NCBI GenBank assembly: GCA_021014325.1
Contig: JAJGQC010000344.1
Location: 28,359 to 92,358 of the forward strand
Length of the DNA stretch: 64,000 nucleotides
Source: Plazaster borealis
Lineage: Eukaryota > Echinodermata > Asteroidea > Forcipulatida > Labidiasteridae
Reading direction: 5' to 3'
Position numbers and translations under genes: made by a program. The notes under the pieces were generated by a model. The model did not search any database. It worked only from the letters and a program-made list of their open reading frames with translations, and had not been told where the DNA came from. This document shows, piece by piece, positions 22,995 to 37,819 of the stretch (position 1 is its first letter; each line of letters starts with the position of its first letter).

Positions 22995-23991
22995 ATTTCA
23001 TTCTTTAAATTTTGAAGGCACACTACATAAAGAGTTGAAAACTTACCACAGATAAAATCTACCCAAATTGAGACTTTTTCAATAAATATAAGTTCTAAGG
23101 TAGTTTGTATGATGATTCTGGATTGGCGTTGAAATATATTTAGGCCCACACATAAACCTTCAGTCCACCCTTGTCACACTAGCATTGATACTAAGGCCAC
23201 ATCGGGAAAAAAAGACTCAGCTATGGCTGTGACTGTTAGCTGCAGCATCAACATTGAAGAATAAACATTTGCAGAGATCTGGCTACAGAATGAACCATCA
23301 ATTGGAGACTTTTAATTAAAACCCTCAAACGAGGCCCATCACCGAACAGCTGTGGCACATATCAAGAAAAACAAAACCATTACAAAATGATAGATCCCAA
23401 CCCTGTGATACTCCATGATATCCTACAGTGTACGATCATACAAGTTCTAGAAGGGGTGTCAATCAACAGGGGTCGTCAATTTGGTCAGGAGGGGTGGTGG
23501 AAACAAAAATTCCCATTGTACATGCACAAAATCCTATCTCTGTGTGAGTGAGTCACCGCTTGTGAAAAGGCATGGACTTTGATCCTTGTTCTATGGTTCA
23601 ATGGGCTTGTGGTGAATGAATGTCTTGATATCTTTTGCCAGTTTATGTGGTTAGCAACACAATTAGCTAAAGAAATCATTGAGAAAAGGCAGACCAAACC
23701 CTCTTAACCTATCAATTACGCCTGCCACACCTCTGTGACAGGAAACTGTAGCCACGTTTGGACCAAACAGGTGCCTCGTTTGAAGGTTTTAAGAAAATAG
23801 CTGGTGCCCCACTCACCTGTCCTTTTGTATTGTTTGCGTTGCTGAAAACTATGGAAAAGGATTGGTGAGTGGGACGCCCTCTATCGTCTTGAAAGTCTCC
23901 CATTAGGACATGGTCTACTGCTAGGTAAATTGAATTGCAATAGATGTACTCATATTTTGATATGAGATTTATCATACAAAGACTGTAGTCT
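22995..23991 (-). other. Probable 3' UTR and downstream flank of the myosin gene
   Basis: This follows the stop codon on the minus strand and ends where MITE copy A5 begins. I see no coding exon here and could not choose a polyadenylation signal with confidence. The 3' UTR boundary is inferred only. Confidence 0.35.
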
Positions 23992-24648
23992 TTACTTCAT
24001 ACCAGCGTAGAAACCACGTGGGGAAGCTTGTGTGGGACTCGTCATGTTACTATGAGCACTACCATTACCAACTCCTCCTTGTCTGACAGGGGCTTGCTTG
24101 TATGCAGACTGTCTTGTCTTTGCAGAGCGAGGTTGACCTATTTGAAGAATGTTACCAGTGAGTGGTGGAGGTGGAGCCTGAGGGATGTAAGCCCCCCCTG
24201 ATGACTGGTCCCAGGATGATGTTCGATTATGTCCGTCTTGATCTCTCTTTGGGCTTTTAGTTGGATTGAAAAAGAGACCTTCAGTAGCTGAGATGGCTTC
24301 CTGTTGTCCTCTTGGTGTCATCTGCACATCAGGTGAGGTATCAGATGCTTCCCCAGTTGATGAAGCCAGCGAGGATCTCTGATGGGACTGTACACCTGGT
24401 GACATCCCTCGATTCCAATCTGAGAGATTGCTGGGAGAGCGGTTCACATTAGCAGATGTCATCTCGGGCATCGGTACGGCTCCCCAGCGCTTCGCGGGGT
24501 TGTGTGGGCTGTCGTCACCGCGGTTGGAATGCTGGTTAGGATGTTGAATGTTATTGTAGTCTGTGATGTCATCGGATGGTTGGTTTGGGTGCTTGCTGAA
24601 TGTATGGGCTTGCATGTGAAGACCGATCTCACGAATGATTTCAGTGCA
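23992..24648 (-). CDS. MYO15A: Myosin XV terminal exon 29: F3 helix and C-terminal extension, stop
   Basis: 218 codons plus stop, acceptor TTTCTCAG, phase 0. It begins CTEIIREIGLHMQAHTF, the last F3 helix. It continues with about 200 low-complexity residues rich in Ser, Asn, Pro, Gln and Gly, including QAPPPPLTGN, and ends GFYAGMK. Vertebrate MYO15A stops soon after the FERM with a short PDZ-binding end (ITLL, recalled). No such end is visible here. Confidence 0.9.
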   Translation of the reverse strand, partial: CTEIIREIGLHMQAHTFSKHPNQPSDDITDYNNIQHPNQHSNRGDDSPHNPAKRWGAVPMPEMTSANVNRSPSNLSDWNRGMSPGVQSHQRSSLASSTGEASDTSPDVQMTPRGQQEAISATEGLFFNPTKSPKRDQDGHNRTSSWDQSSGGAYIPQAPPPPLTGNILQIGQPRSAKTRQSAYKQAPVRQGGVGNGSAHSNMTSPTQASPRGFYAGMK

Positions 24649-27600
24649 CTGAGAAAACAAGTATAGAAGTTGCAATATTTTTGAGGTTTTAAGAATTGTG
24701 AGCTTAAAGGCCCTATACACTATTGGTAGGATCGAAAAACGCACATGTTCACAGATTCACACACAACTTACATGATTTAAAGTAAGTAATGGTTGAAAGG
24801 GTTCCTTAAAATATTCCTGTCTAAAATGCTATCGTTTCTGAGAAATTAGTAAAACAATAGTTTTTATCACGCGCGATATTTTGAAAAAAAACCAGAAAAC
24901 ACATAAGGTCTCTTTTCACTATTTTCTCATGATCTCGATGACCAATTGAGCTCAAACTTTCACAGGTTTGTTTGTTCATGCATATGTTGAATCACACAAA
25001 ATGTGGACACTGATTTTGAGCTGTTACCAAAAGTGTACAATACCTTTAAAGTTGATTTAAAAAAATAAATAACTCAATGGTGAAGTTTAAAATGTTTACC
25101 TTTTCCCAATGCATCTTCCAAATCTAGATTTCATTTGAACCCCATAACCCTGTTAGTTTACCTAAGACCAAGTGGCTCTTTTGTAATCATATAATAAATA
25201 ACAGACTTTTAATACTTAGAATATTAATTCTTACCAGATTTGCTTGAAGTCTGGTCACTTTCTGCACCATCAAGTTGCCGCATTTGAGGTCTATAAACTG
25301 CCTGCCATCATTCCCTTTGAGATGACGAGATGACACCACCTCATCGAAGCCATGAGTCACTAACAATTCCTAATAACGACAAAACAACCACTGACCATTA
25401 ATACAGCCATTATATTAAAATCAGCACTTTAATAACTATAACTATTAAAAAATGTATATATTTTTGACTAGAAGTCATAAGTGCTGCATTTTATTTTTAT
25501 TTCCACAATTACCTGACTGAACAGCTCATACCCACCACAATCTTTTTCAAATTGTCATACTGCAGATAAGCAGACACTGCAGATAAGCAGACTAACTGTC
25601 ATTGTTCTCATCATAGTGCATGGCGACATGGAATGCCCACTATTCCATTATTTCAATGAATGCATTTCACACGTTTCTTGTATCAACTAGTGGGAGACTT
25701 TTCGGCACATTAGGTGGCAGCAGAATTAACAGGTATATCCAGTGTTCTTGGAAGTGTGTGCAAGTCTCGCGCCCATTCGAACTTCCGGAACCATTGTGGT
25801 CCCAACCATTTACGTGGTCAAGATTTTGTTTCTTCAATTATTTTAGTTTAACGTAGATTATGACCATGAAAATTACATATGTTGTTGGGAATGTAATATT
25901 TAGTGATAAAAAATAGGAAAGTAAAATCAATTCAACAATATAACGAAGAAAACCTGAGAATTAAACTTGACCTCGGCTTCCGGTTACTGCAAACAAAATA
26001 AGAATTTTGTGCTCACCTCCGATCACAAAACTTATGTAAACGCTTGTTTTGGGTCCGCGATGATAATCGCCAAATGCTGTTGCAACGCGAAGCCTTTTCA
26101 TTGCAGTCTATGGTTGTTGAGCGTCAGCGTCCTCTATAAACTGTGTCACATGTCAATTTCACGCACGTGTGACCATCGCGAATCCGCGTAAGGGGTTTCT
26201 TAAAAGCTAAGATCAACTACGCATCCTTGTCCCAGAGTTTTTATTTTGTTTCATTAATAGTTATTTCATTATTTGTGTATTTATTATACAAGCTAAAACT
26301 AATTTTATAAACATTGTAATTAGTATTATTGTTGTTCAGATTTTGTCATTAGATATAATTTAAAAACAAAGATTTGATTTCAGAAAAAGAAAGTTCTTTG
26401 TTTGACGTGTTTTCTTGTTCCGATACGCGCGAGACTTGCACAGTCTATTATATAAACAATGGAAAATTTCCTGATATGATTGCTGCCTCCAAGAGTCCCA
26501 AAGTCCCCTATTCAATTTGCACTCCTAAAAATCACTTTGCTTCCAATTGTTCTTCAATTTGATTTTTGATTCATTTGAGAAACACATGTCTAAGACATTT
26601 GTTCCCCTTCTATTTTGTTGCTCACATTTGACAACCTCTCATGAGTCCGTCAGCCTTCTTGAGATAACGACACAGTTAATTTAAGAAGTTGCTCTTTGGT
26701 TTGGGTAAATCTTTTCGTTTACACCCAAAACAAAACAGCGCTCTCCTAAACACAATTGGCTTCTGTGGACCTCTGAGAAAAAAGTTAACTGTTTCATTGT
26801 TAGACTTTACCATTTTATTTTAGCAAACCACACATAGGAGTTCCATGCAGTGTACAACCTTTGCTGAATGAGAAACTCTTATTCCCTTTTCTCTTTCAAG
26901 CCCCTATTTTATACTACCATAAATTGTAAATACTCACACAAACACACATAATAATATAAATAATAATAAGAAGAATGTTAACAAAGCAATTGCTATCATT
27001 ACACTAGCTCCCGGTCACTCAACGCATCAAATACAAGATTCTTCTGCTCACTTACCTGACAGTTAATGGACATACTCCTACATATCTTCAAAGTCTAATT
27101 TCTCCAAAATTTCCGATGCATTCCTTCAATTTACGGTCGTCATACAACTCACAACATCAACTAGCAAATGGTCCACGTACCAACACTCGCTATGGTCAAC
27201 CAGCTTCCACCTCAGCTGCACCGTCACTATGGAACAATCTCCCTCTCAATATTCGTCAAGCTACCTCTACTGACTCATTCAAATCTCTATTAAAGACTCA
27301 TCTCTTTGTAATTTAAGGTTTAATGCGCTTAGAAACGCCATTATTAAGCGCTTTATAAATGTTATTATTATTATATCCTAATAACTTACATGTGACTGTG
27401 GATGTAACAAGTGCATTCCAGCCTTGTTAATAGCCAATAAGCATCCTCCTCTAACACGAGAATCTGACGCATGCTGAATGACAAAATAATGAACATTTCA
27501 TTAAAACCTATGTCTGATTCAACTTAGATTGTCTTAAACAGTTGGTCTTTTGGAAGCACTTTAAGCCTACATGCCGGGCCCAATTTCATAGATCTGATTA

Positions 27601-30600
27601 TCACAGTATTTAGCCCTTACGACCCCTTGCTGCCCATAGAATCACATAATTTTACAGTACACCATAAGCGTGAAACTCTTTGGTAAGCAGGGCCATGAAA
27701 ATGGCTGGTCACACCTAACAAAAAAAGTGTTTCTCCAGAGTTGACAAAAGTTTGCTCAAGTATGTCAAAAAAGAGATTACTCTGCTTTACGCCATCAATA
27801 TATAAGTGAAGTTGATGAAAATCTTTCCCTCCAAAAAGGTTTATGTCGCCAGCTTTACACTTTGAGAGTTTTGCTGTTGACAAACCAATGTTTGGTGATC
27901 ATTAAAATGTTGCCGCTAATTTACACGACAATCCTTACACCTTTTCATCCATGAGAACCCAACAGCATAAAATGATCTCAAAACTAAAATCTGTGGACTG
28001 TGTAATTAGAGAAGGTTGTACAAGCCTGTGCATGGTAGTTATTTCGTATATGGAATACTAATTAAAGGGAGCATAAGTGGTGTTTGAAGCTTCGCATGGC
28101 ATTGAAAGTAAGAAGTAACTATAAATAGTAGTAAACTTGCGGGTACAACCATGTGTAAAATCTCTATTGGGAGGAGTGTTGGCTCTGAAAAGAGCCGGTT
28201 TGGTCTTGACGTTTGAACAGTATACTCTGCTGCTCGTCTTCAGTCCAGCATTCTCCTGAAGGCGAGCAGAGTATACTGTTCAACGTCGTTTAATTCATTC
28301 CTAACTTTCGATGATATTCAATCAAAACAACATTGAATTTGAACTCTGGACTGATGAACAAATTCTTCCTTGGAATGTACAGACCTATAGGTTGTTGAAA
28401 TCCAATAACGTCATGTTTCAAATTTTGCTCTGAAAAAGTCACGAATGAACCAAAACATCCCCGTACAAAAATGTACAGACCCATTTTCTCCTGAATGATG
28501 TCATAGGATGTTTTGAATGTTGACAAATTTTGCACTAGAAGTGCATCAAATAAAATGGCAATTACACCACTTTAATATAAGGTTAGAGACTTGTAACTTT
28601 TCCCTACTTACATGAGGACTCTATCTATTGGAAAATGAGTGTATCACAAAACTGAATTTGACGTTATAGCCCATCTTTAATCCATCAGAGTCTTCAGGTT
28701 GATTTTGATGGTTTGGGGTTTTGAGAGTTACTCTTATTCTTACTATGATATCAAAGAAGCTTGAGCCGAAAAGTTGCCACTTCTTGATGATTTCAATGAA
28801 CTCCACCCTGGCCTCGTGTGGACTCATCGATTCTAGCATGGGTATTTCATCATGGATTAGATTTAACCACTGCTGGGGATTTATACAGTCAATCACTGCC
28901 GAGGGAGGATGCCAGGCAAGTCTTTCCTGCAAAAAAGTGTAAATAATTAAATTTTAAAATATTTACAAAGAAGCTAATGTGTGCATGGGTTTTGAAAACC
29001 CTAATGCACATGGTGTCACTGCAATAATTAGGTGCCCTCATGGGAGGTTGCGATCACTTTTATTCTGCAGAGCTCAACAAGCTTAGAGTATAAAGTGCAT
29101 CACACCGGGTTACTCTTAAAGGCACTGAACACGTTTGGTAATTGTCAAAGACCAGTATTCTCACTTGGTGTATCCCAACATATGCATAAAATAACAAGCC
29201 TGTGAAAATTTGGGCTCAATTGGTCATTGAAGTTGCAAGAAAATGATGAAAGAAAAAACACCCTTGTTGTACAAATCTGTGTGCTTTCAGATACAGGAAT
29301 AAAAACTTCTTGCAAGAAGTTTTATTATTTAAGTGAGAAATTACCTCTTTCTCAAAAACTATGTTACTTCAGAGGGAGTCGTTTCTCACAATGTTTTGAA
29401 CTATCAACAGCTCTCCGTTGCTCGTTACCAAGTAAGTTTTTATGCTAATATATATTTTGAGTAATTACCAAACGTGTACAGTGCCTTTAAATCATATTCT
29501 TTATCCCCAAGGCATTAATCACATCAAGGAAATTCCCCTCAGTCTTTGTCATAATAGTATAAAACATTTTTACACTGCAGAAATGATCTGCGCGAATATT
29601 TTGAAGCACTTGCAAAACAACACTCTTATAACTTAAAATAGTGCCATCTGACAGCTCATTTTTGGAGCCTGGTCAGATGAGAGATTTTCTTTCTCCACAA
29701 AGAATGAGCGTTAATGTAGAAAGAGCTTTTAGGAAATGAGGTAAGAGTGAACTCACAGTGTAGGTATCTGGACTTTATCTGCTGCCCTGTGTTGCAGTGC
29801 AGCCAGTCTGACAGTCTGTGATGCTTGCTGGTCAGTAAGATTAGATCCCTCCATCACAATAAGACGACTGCTCTGATAATCAGGAGAAAGCTGTTGCATC
29901 AAGAAAATAAAAAGGATGAATTTCTTAACCCTTTAGAGACCACAGCGGCCACAAGTGGCTTGTACAAAAATGCCCATAGCGGCCGCAAAAGGCTGCAAGG
30001 TTTGACTTACTTCCATTCACATAAAGAGGTCAAAGTAAAGGACATGTCCGGATATGAAAGTCCAATGTATTATCTTAACATGGGATCCCAATTTCTAAAC
30101 ACAAAACTACATTTTCTGTTTCATGTTATTTATTTGACATTTTTACTGACAATGTTCACAGGTTAGTTTTATGGTCTACAACTTTGGATTGAAACAAACA
30201 GTGGGTTCCAGTTACCATAACGTATAATCCCTTTAAGCTTTTTATACTCAGTGCTTCCCAGATCGAGTCCTGTAAAAATCCACATGCATTACTCAGGTGG
30301 GATTCGAACTCACGACCTTAACCATTCTAGAGCAGATGCCTTACCACTAGACCACCGAGCTTGCTTGGTAGCTAGAGGTGGTTTGAATCCTATATTTTAG
30401 CAGCGGGATCCTCTAACCTGATTAAAGATGATGGAGGAATGGAACTCATTGCTGACAGTCATTGCTTGGTTCCATAACACCTTCTTGAAGAGGAGAGCGT
30501 ACTCAAATTCCTGACTTTCAAAGTGAGTTGTGACATCCATCAAATAGTCAGACAGCTGGAATGGAACCACTCGTTTCTCTGAACAAAGAAAAAGAAAAGC

Positions 30601-33600
30601 TAAAACATTAAAATCTCTTAACAACTTAACGGTGGATGCCGCGTGAAGACTCATCGTTTTCAATGATGCCTAAAAAAGACTGTGTACAAATGTTCTGTGT
30701 GTGGGTACGGTTGATGTGGTACAGCATGTGGTTGAATGGACAAAAGGCACTGGATTTAATGATCAAATTCACTCTTTAACAGGATTGTTTGTGTGAGCTA
30801 CCGATACCAGACCTTCATTCTTTAGACTGACAAAAAAGGATTTTGATAAACTGATTGGCTGCCACAATTGTTTTTATTGTTCTCAAGATTTCACAGTGAT
30901 TATCGGCAAAAAAGTGAGTCACGCCGAAAAATGAGGGATTTCTTGCAAGTTTTCTCAAAAGAAAACTGTAAATCCAGTGCCAAAGAACACCATATTTGGT
31001 GTCTTTACTTTGTTTAGTCAAGGTTTCATTTCGATAAACATATCCCACAACAAATATTATTTGAATTGGTCCACGAAAAAAACCCCTGAATTGAACTGGT
31101 TAACAGATCCAGAATTGTAGTTAATAACATAAACAGTAAAGCTCTCTGTTTCATTTAAAGGGATTGTATACGTTTGGTAAGTGGAACCCACTGTTTGTTT
31201 CAATCCTATATAGTTATAGTAAATATATACCCTAAAACTAACCTGTGAAAATTTCATTTCAAAAAGTGGTAGCATTTTTAGATATTGCCAAAAATCTGGA
31301 GCGGTTTTGTCCACACGGGAAGAATAATCTGCAATTGGAATACACACTCTGAGAAACTTACTGTCAGTAACGCTTCTCAGATTAAATTTTTGGGGATAAA
31401 AAGTGATATCTTTTTCCATAACCGCAGTACTTCGAAGTGAAAATTTTCTCAAAATGCATTATACTATCCAAAGCTGCTGTACTTCCTACCAAGTACCATC
31501 AATTTTCAGAGTCATTACCAAACATATACAGCCTCTTTAAATTCCAATTCATTGATGTACAAACTTACTTGAGGGTACCAATCCAAAGAGACCAAACTCC
31601 TTAATAGCTTCAGGTTGTTGTATACCCATCTCAGTGCATAACTCTTCTAGTATATCCCATACCACTGTGCTGCCTAATACCTTAACCATTGTCCGCATAT
31701 TACCAGGGAGATGAATCTGTTGTCGTCTGGCGATACGCCCCTCCTAATGAGAAAATCAACAAAGTCTCATTAGTTTGAGGAACAGGAGTGTAGCAACCAG
31801 GGGTTAATATATATGCATCCTCAGTACACCTGCAACTAGCTCCTGGTCCCCGTACCCATACTCGCTACAGTGAACGAGCCTTCTCCGTTTGTGCCCCAAA
31901 ACTTTGGAACAATCTCTTCACCAACATACAGGACTCCCCATCTCTGAACACTTTCAAGACTAGATTGAATGAGCTTTGTCCGTTTGTGCCCCCAAACTTT
32001 GGAACAATCTCCCCACCAACATACGTGACTCTGAACACTTTCAAGACTAGATTGAAAACTTACATGTTTTATCAACTTCATAAACGCTTTAAAAAAAATG
32101 TTTATTGCTATTGTTTATTTTTGTTACTTTTTGTACAGTGCTTAGAAACACTTTGTATGAAGCGCTTTATAAATGTTGTTTATTATTATTATTATTAATA
32201 TAATTGTTAAACCTATAAATCATGAATCACAAACATGCTTCCAACCTAACTATGCACAAAGTTCACAAACTTTTGTTGTTGTTCTTGATTATGCATAGCA
32301 ACTGTTCTATCCGTTCCAGAAAGTGGAACCTACAATGTCCCAAAACAAATTTTAAAAATAAAGTTTGCCTCCAGAATTTGACATCACATTTTTAGTTTAA
32401 AATAGAGGATTCACTTGTAATTTTCACACAGTTATGACTGAGCTTATGAGTTAGCATGCTGCAAAAGATTGGTGATTGACGTTGCCTTGAAGAACTCACA
32501 GTTTTGTCGGCTAATTGTAGCAGTTTATAAGCACAACTCAAATAAGCAGTTTGAAAAAATACACACACTGCAGGAGTTGAAAAACGATACCTTGTATGTT
32601 ATCAAGGCACATCAGAACTGTAATTTCTTTGGAAATTTCTATGAAATTTTCTGCGTAGTGAGACAACAGCTGTACTATTAGGTTTTGAAGTTTCAAAATG
32701 AACTTATGAAGAATGATTACATCTTTCTTCATTTCTGCTAATTTCAACAAGTCAACCTCTGTTGCAATTCCTTCCTTAAAGGCATCGTACACATTTGGTA
32801 ATTGTCAAAGACCAGTGTTCTTACTTGGTGTATCCCAACATATGCATAAAATAACAAACCTGTGAAAATTTGGGCTCAATTGGTCATCAAAGTTGCAAGA
32901 AAATGATGAAAGAAAAAACACCCTTGTTGTACAAATCCGTGTGCTTTCAGATACAGGAATAAAAACTTCTTGCAAAAAGTTTTTATTATTTTAGTGAGAA
33001 ATTACCTCTTTCTCAAAAACTACGTTACTTCAGAGAGAGTCGTTTCTCACAATGTTTTACACTATCAACAGCTCTCTGTTGCTCGTTACCAAGTCAGTTT
33101 TTATGCTAATATATATTTTGAGTAATTACCTAACGTGTACGATGCCTTTAAGGGTTCTGTTAAAACTGTAAAAATGTAAAATTGTATCAATGGATTTTAT
33201 CTCAACATTTGTTAATTTAACTCAAACTTGTTACTAGCTTTAATGTACCACAAGCATCTAAGAAAAACCAGTTTAAAAGAAATGTTCCCATTTTATGACA
33301 TGAATTTTAACTCACCATAAGTTGTTCAACCTCCAATGTACCTGGCAGCAAGCGTCGACCACCATGCCTAAATGTCTTACGTAGATTGTACAGACAGACT
33401 CCAGCCATTCCACCATACTGGTACTCTGCAGTCTGGGCTACCATAGTCAGGTATTGGAACAGGTAGGGCTTCAGAGTTGGTGAGCAGCGAAAGTAGGAAG
33501 TGAGGTGACCAAAGAACCTCCAAGCACGCATTAAACTCAATCTGAACATTAAAGACCATGATGAAAATAATTATCTTTCAAGATCTGAAATTCAAATAAA

Positions 33601-36600
33601 CTTGAAACCTAACTTGGCACAGATTTATGTCTCTTCATGAATTATTTGGTAAAGCTGAGCCATGAAATTGGGCCAAGATCATTCTGAGAAGTGTTTCTGT
33701 CATTACATGACAAATGTCAATTTCTTTTGTTTTTGAGAAAACAGGATTTTATTCTCATGCTTTAGAAGCAGAATGATTATTTATGCAGGTACCTGGAAGA
33801 AGGGTATTAATGCTATACCACTTTCTAAGTTTCTGCCGGTTACTCAAAGTACAATAGTGTCCCTGCAGAAGGTCGTAAGTGGTAAAATGGTTTCTTTGAA
33901 AAACATATAGGGCATTATTGTTATATAAACATATAACAATAATTGTTATATTATACAATATACTGTTTATTGTTATATAAACATATAACAATTAAAATTA
34001 TTCTGAAGACATGTTTTTTTCCATTCCCATGTGAAATTTAACTTTCACATAATAACTTATGAATGGCCAACAAAAAAAATCAAACTTTCACACTCAATAT
34101 TCGTCTAACATAATTTTGCATATTAATTGCTTATGACCTTTTGCATGGCACAAGTTGTTGACATCCTTCCACGAGACAAAATGGTACATTACATGTATAA
34201 TAGCAACACTAGACTCAAGTTCATTTGTTTTCAGGATGTGGGTTCGAGCCCAGTCATATCGAGCAAGCCACTCAACAAAATTTGCTTTGTCATTTGAATG
34301 GGACAGAAAGTAAAAGGTCCTGGTGTCTGCAGTGCATGTAAAAGAACCCAGTACACTTATCGTTAAGAGAACGGGTTTGCCCTCGTTATTTCTGGCACCA
34401 GTGACTTCATATTGCACCACATCACATTGTAAACCCCTACAAGGTGTTATGTAAAAGGATCTCATAATTCAAGCTCTGCATACCTGTTGTACAAAGTTTT
34501 TGGATGATCATCAGGCGTAAATAACATGCTACAATATAAGAACTGCGTATTATTGTTAGAGAGTTAATCAAGACTTACTTTTTGGCACTGGTGTTTCTTG
34601 TTGTTTGCTTGATAATGTGGCAGTAGATCTCATCACATATTTCATGGTGCTCGAAACAAGCCTTGATATTCAAAGGTAAAGGACATTTCATTCAATTTGA
34701 AAAATTATTTTAAAAACACAGCAAGGGGACTTGAATTTATCAGTTTCAAACTGCATACATGTGTTCAAATGGAAAATGACACGGAAAGAGACTTGCTCCC
34801 TATTATGAGCACTTTGATTCTGACAAAAAGCTGACCAGAGGTTTTGGAGAAATACATAATATCATATACATTTGTTTTATATTTTGATGTTGTTGTCTAC
34901 CTTGAATCTACACTGCACGAGATTAAAAGCTATTCATAGCCACACTCCTGCCTTTTACAAATGAGAAACTAACAATAACAACAAACTTGCTTACAGAAAG
35001 TGGCCACTTTATTTTGGTGGATGTTCAATGTGGCACCATGATAAGAACAACAAATATTTAGTTTGTGAATCGGAATTCCTCTTGGAAGTGGAAGGATTGT
35101 TAGATGGATTCATTACCTTAAAGATGAAGAGGATTCTCTCATACATGTTATCCTGTGGTAAAGAGTTAGTTTTCACTTTGACGGGATAATCACCCATCAA
35201 TTGCATGAGTGCTGCAAATACAAACAAAGAAAAACAACAATGGATACACAAGGAGTTCATTTCAGTTGAGTATTTATATTATGGGTATTAATATGCATAC
35301 CATTCTTGTTATAGAAAGTGGTTTGAATACAAAGTTTCTTTTAAAAATAAAGACCACAAGAGGGCTGTAGTACTTTTTTACTGAACTACAATTTGAAATG
35401 TCAAATCCAGTAACGGACTCTTCTCCTGCGTGAAACAACCGCTCCAGATAATTGCTGAAATCTCAAAAACGCTACAACCTTTTGAAATGAAACTTTCACA
35501 GGTTGGCTTTATGGTACACAATGTATATCTACAATTATATAGGGTTGAAACGAACGAGGGGTTCCAATTACCAAACGCATACATTCCCTTTAAAGGTATT
35601 GTACACTTTTGGTAACAGCCCAAAATCAGTGTCCACATTTTGTGTGATTCAACATATGCATGAACAAACAAACCTGTGAAAGTTTGAGCTCAATTGGTCA
35701 TCGAGATCATGAAAAATTAGTGAAAAGAGACCTTGTGTGTTTTCTGCTTTTTCAAAATATATTGCGCGAGATTAAAAACTATTGTTTTACTCATTTCTCA
35801 GAAACGGTAGCATTTTAGGCAGAAATATTTTAAGGAACCCTTTCAACCATTACTTACTTTAAATCATGTAAGTTATGTGTGAATCTGTGAACATTGTGTT
35901 TTTCGATCTTACCAATCGTGTACAGGGCCTTTAAGTTGTGAAATGTTAGTAATTAAAAATGCACAGTAGTTTATTTGATTTTTAATCCTTTGTGAAATCG
36001 TTTTTCTTTTATTCTAATCATCTCTAGTTTTGTTGTGACTTACCTATGAAGCATTCCAGAGCAAGTTTATTGATCGCCAAATTGGGGAATTCAAGCAGGG
36101 ATGCCTGGATGGGAGAGTTTGTGTAAGACACAGAATCCAAGAACAGTGACCAATCCTGCGGATTTGGTACAGGTTTCTTCTTGGCTAAAGATAAAACATT
36201 GAAAATTAATGATCAATGATTGGGATGAATACTTTGGTGTATAAGTTATTGACATTCCTACTCAGCAATACCAAACATATAAATTTGCTGCAAAAATATA
36301 AAAACTGTTGGATTTGAAGAGGGGAGAGACGATTCCTGCATGAAATGTGTATGAAGCTCAAAATTAAAAGCATTGGTCAGTGACTCAGAGACAGTTTATG
36401 TTCTGATTGTAATTCTCTATTCTTCAAATTTCAGTAAAAATGGGGACAGTATTTTTACGCAAAGGCTGGTTTCTTTGTTGGGAAAATACTCACCATTCAT
36501 CTTGAGTGACTTCTTGAGGTTACCCATGAACTTAAGAGAGCCGCGTATGGAGCCGTCTGTCTTCCTCTGCATCACATATCTATAAATTACAATTACAATT

Positions 36601-37787
36601 AAAAGTGGTAAGTAGAAAACAACAAAACTACGGTGAGGAAAAATGTGCAACTCCTAAGAAAAATACATAAAAAACACCCCAAAACAAACAAACAAACACC
36701 CCAACAAAGCTTAAAGGGTCTGTACACGTTTGGTAATGACTCTGAAAATGAATGGCAATAAAAACTTACTTGGTAAGAAGTACAGCAGCTTTGGATAGTA
36801 TAATGCATTTTGAGAAAATTTTCACTTCGAAGTACTGCGGTTATGGAAAAAGATATCACTTTTTATCCCCAAAAATTTTAATCTGAAGAGAAGCGTTACT
36901 GCAGTAACGTTTCTCAGATTCTCTTTTTATCCCCAAACATTTTAATCTGAAGAGAAGCGTTACTGCAGTAACGTTTCTCAGATTGTGTATTCCAACTACA
37001 GATTATTCTTCCTGCGTGGACACAGGTTATAGTTTTATGGTATATATCTTCAACTTTATAGGATTGAAACAAACAATGGGTTCCAATTACCAACGTATAC
37101 AGACCCTTTAAACAAACTAAGGTTGTCAATGACAATCAGGCACTTTTTAGAAAAATTGAAGACAACTGAATTATCAGCCATGATATCAATGTGATGTGAT
37201 GACTCAATAATGCTAATAAATTTGAACTACTTTTTATATAGCGCTTTATTTACAGGAGTCTCAAAGCGCTTATTATTTTTTACTGAGGTCCAATGCCAGC
37301 CTATCATTGGCAGAGAGTTGTTTGTGGCACATGCATGTTTCCATCATTTGACCTCAGTGATGGTGACCTATGCAAGGGGTGTATTGTGGCGTGTCAGGGC
37401 CGAGCGGATAAGAACACCGAACTCAAGTTCTGGTGTTTCTGATCAGCAGAGTGTGGGTTCGAATCCTAGTCGTAACACTTATGTCCTTAAGCAAGACACT
37501 TAACCACATGCTTCGTCCTTCGGATGGGACGTTAAGCCGTAGTTCCCGTGTGTTGTGTAATGCACGTAAAAGAACCCAGTGCACTTATCGTAAAGATAAG
37601 GGGTTCGCCCCGGTGTTCCTGGTTTGATTGACTGCATATTGCGCCACAGCACCTTGTAAACCTTTACTTGGTACTGTGCAAAGGAATAGGTCTCATACTT
37701 CAACATGTAACTCCACTTACCTTGTAGGAAAAATACTGAGTGCTTTTAGACACCCATCGGGAGTATAAAGAGCTATATAAGAACTGC

Positions 37788-37819
<32 letters not shown>

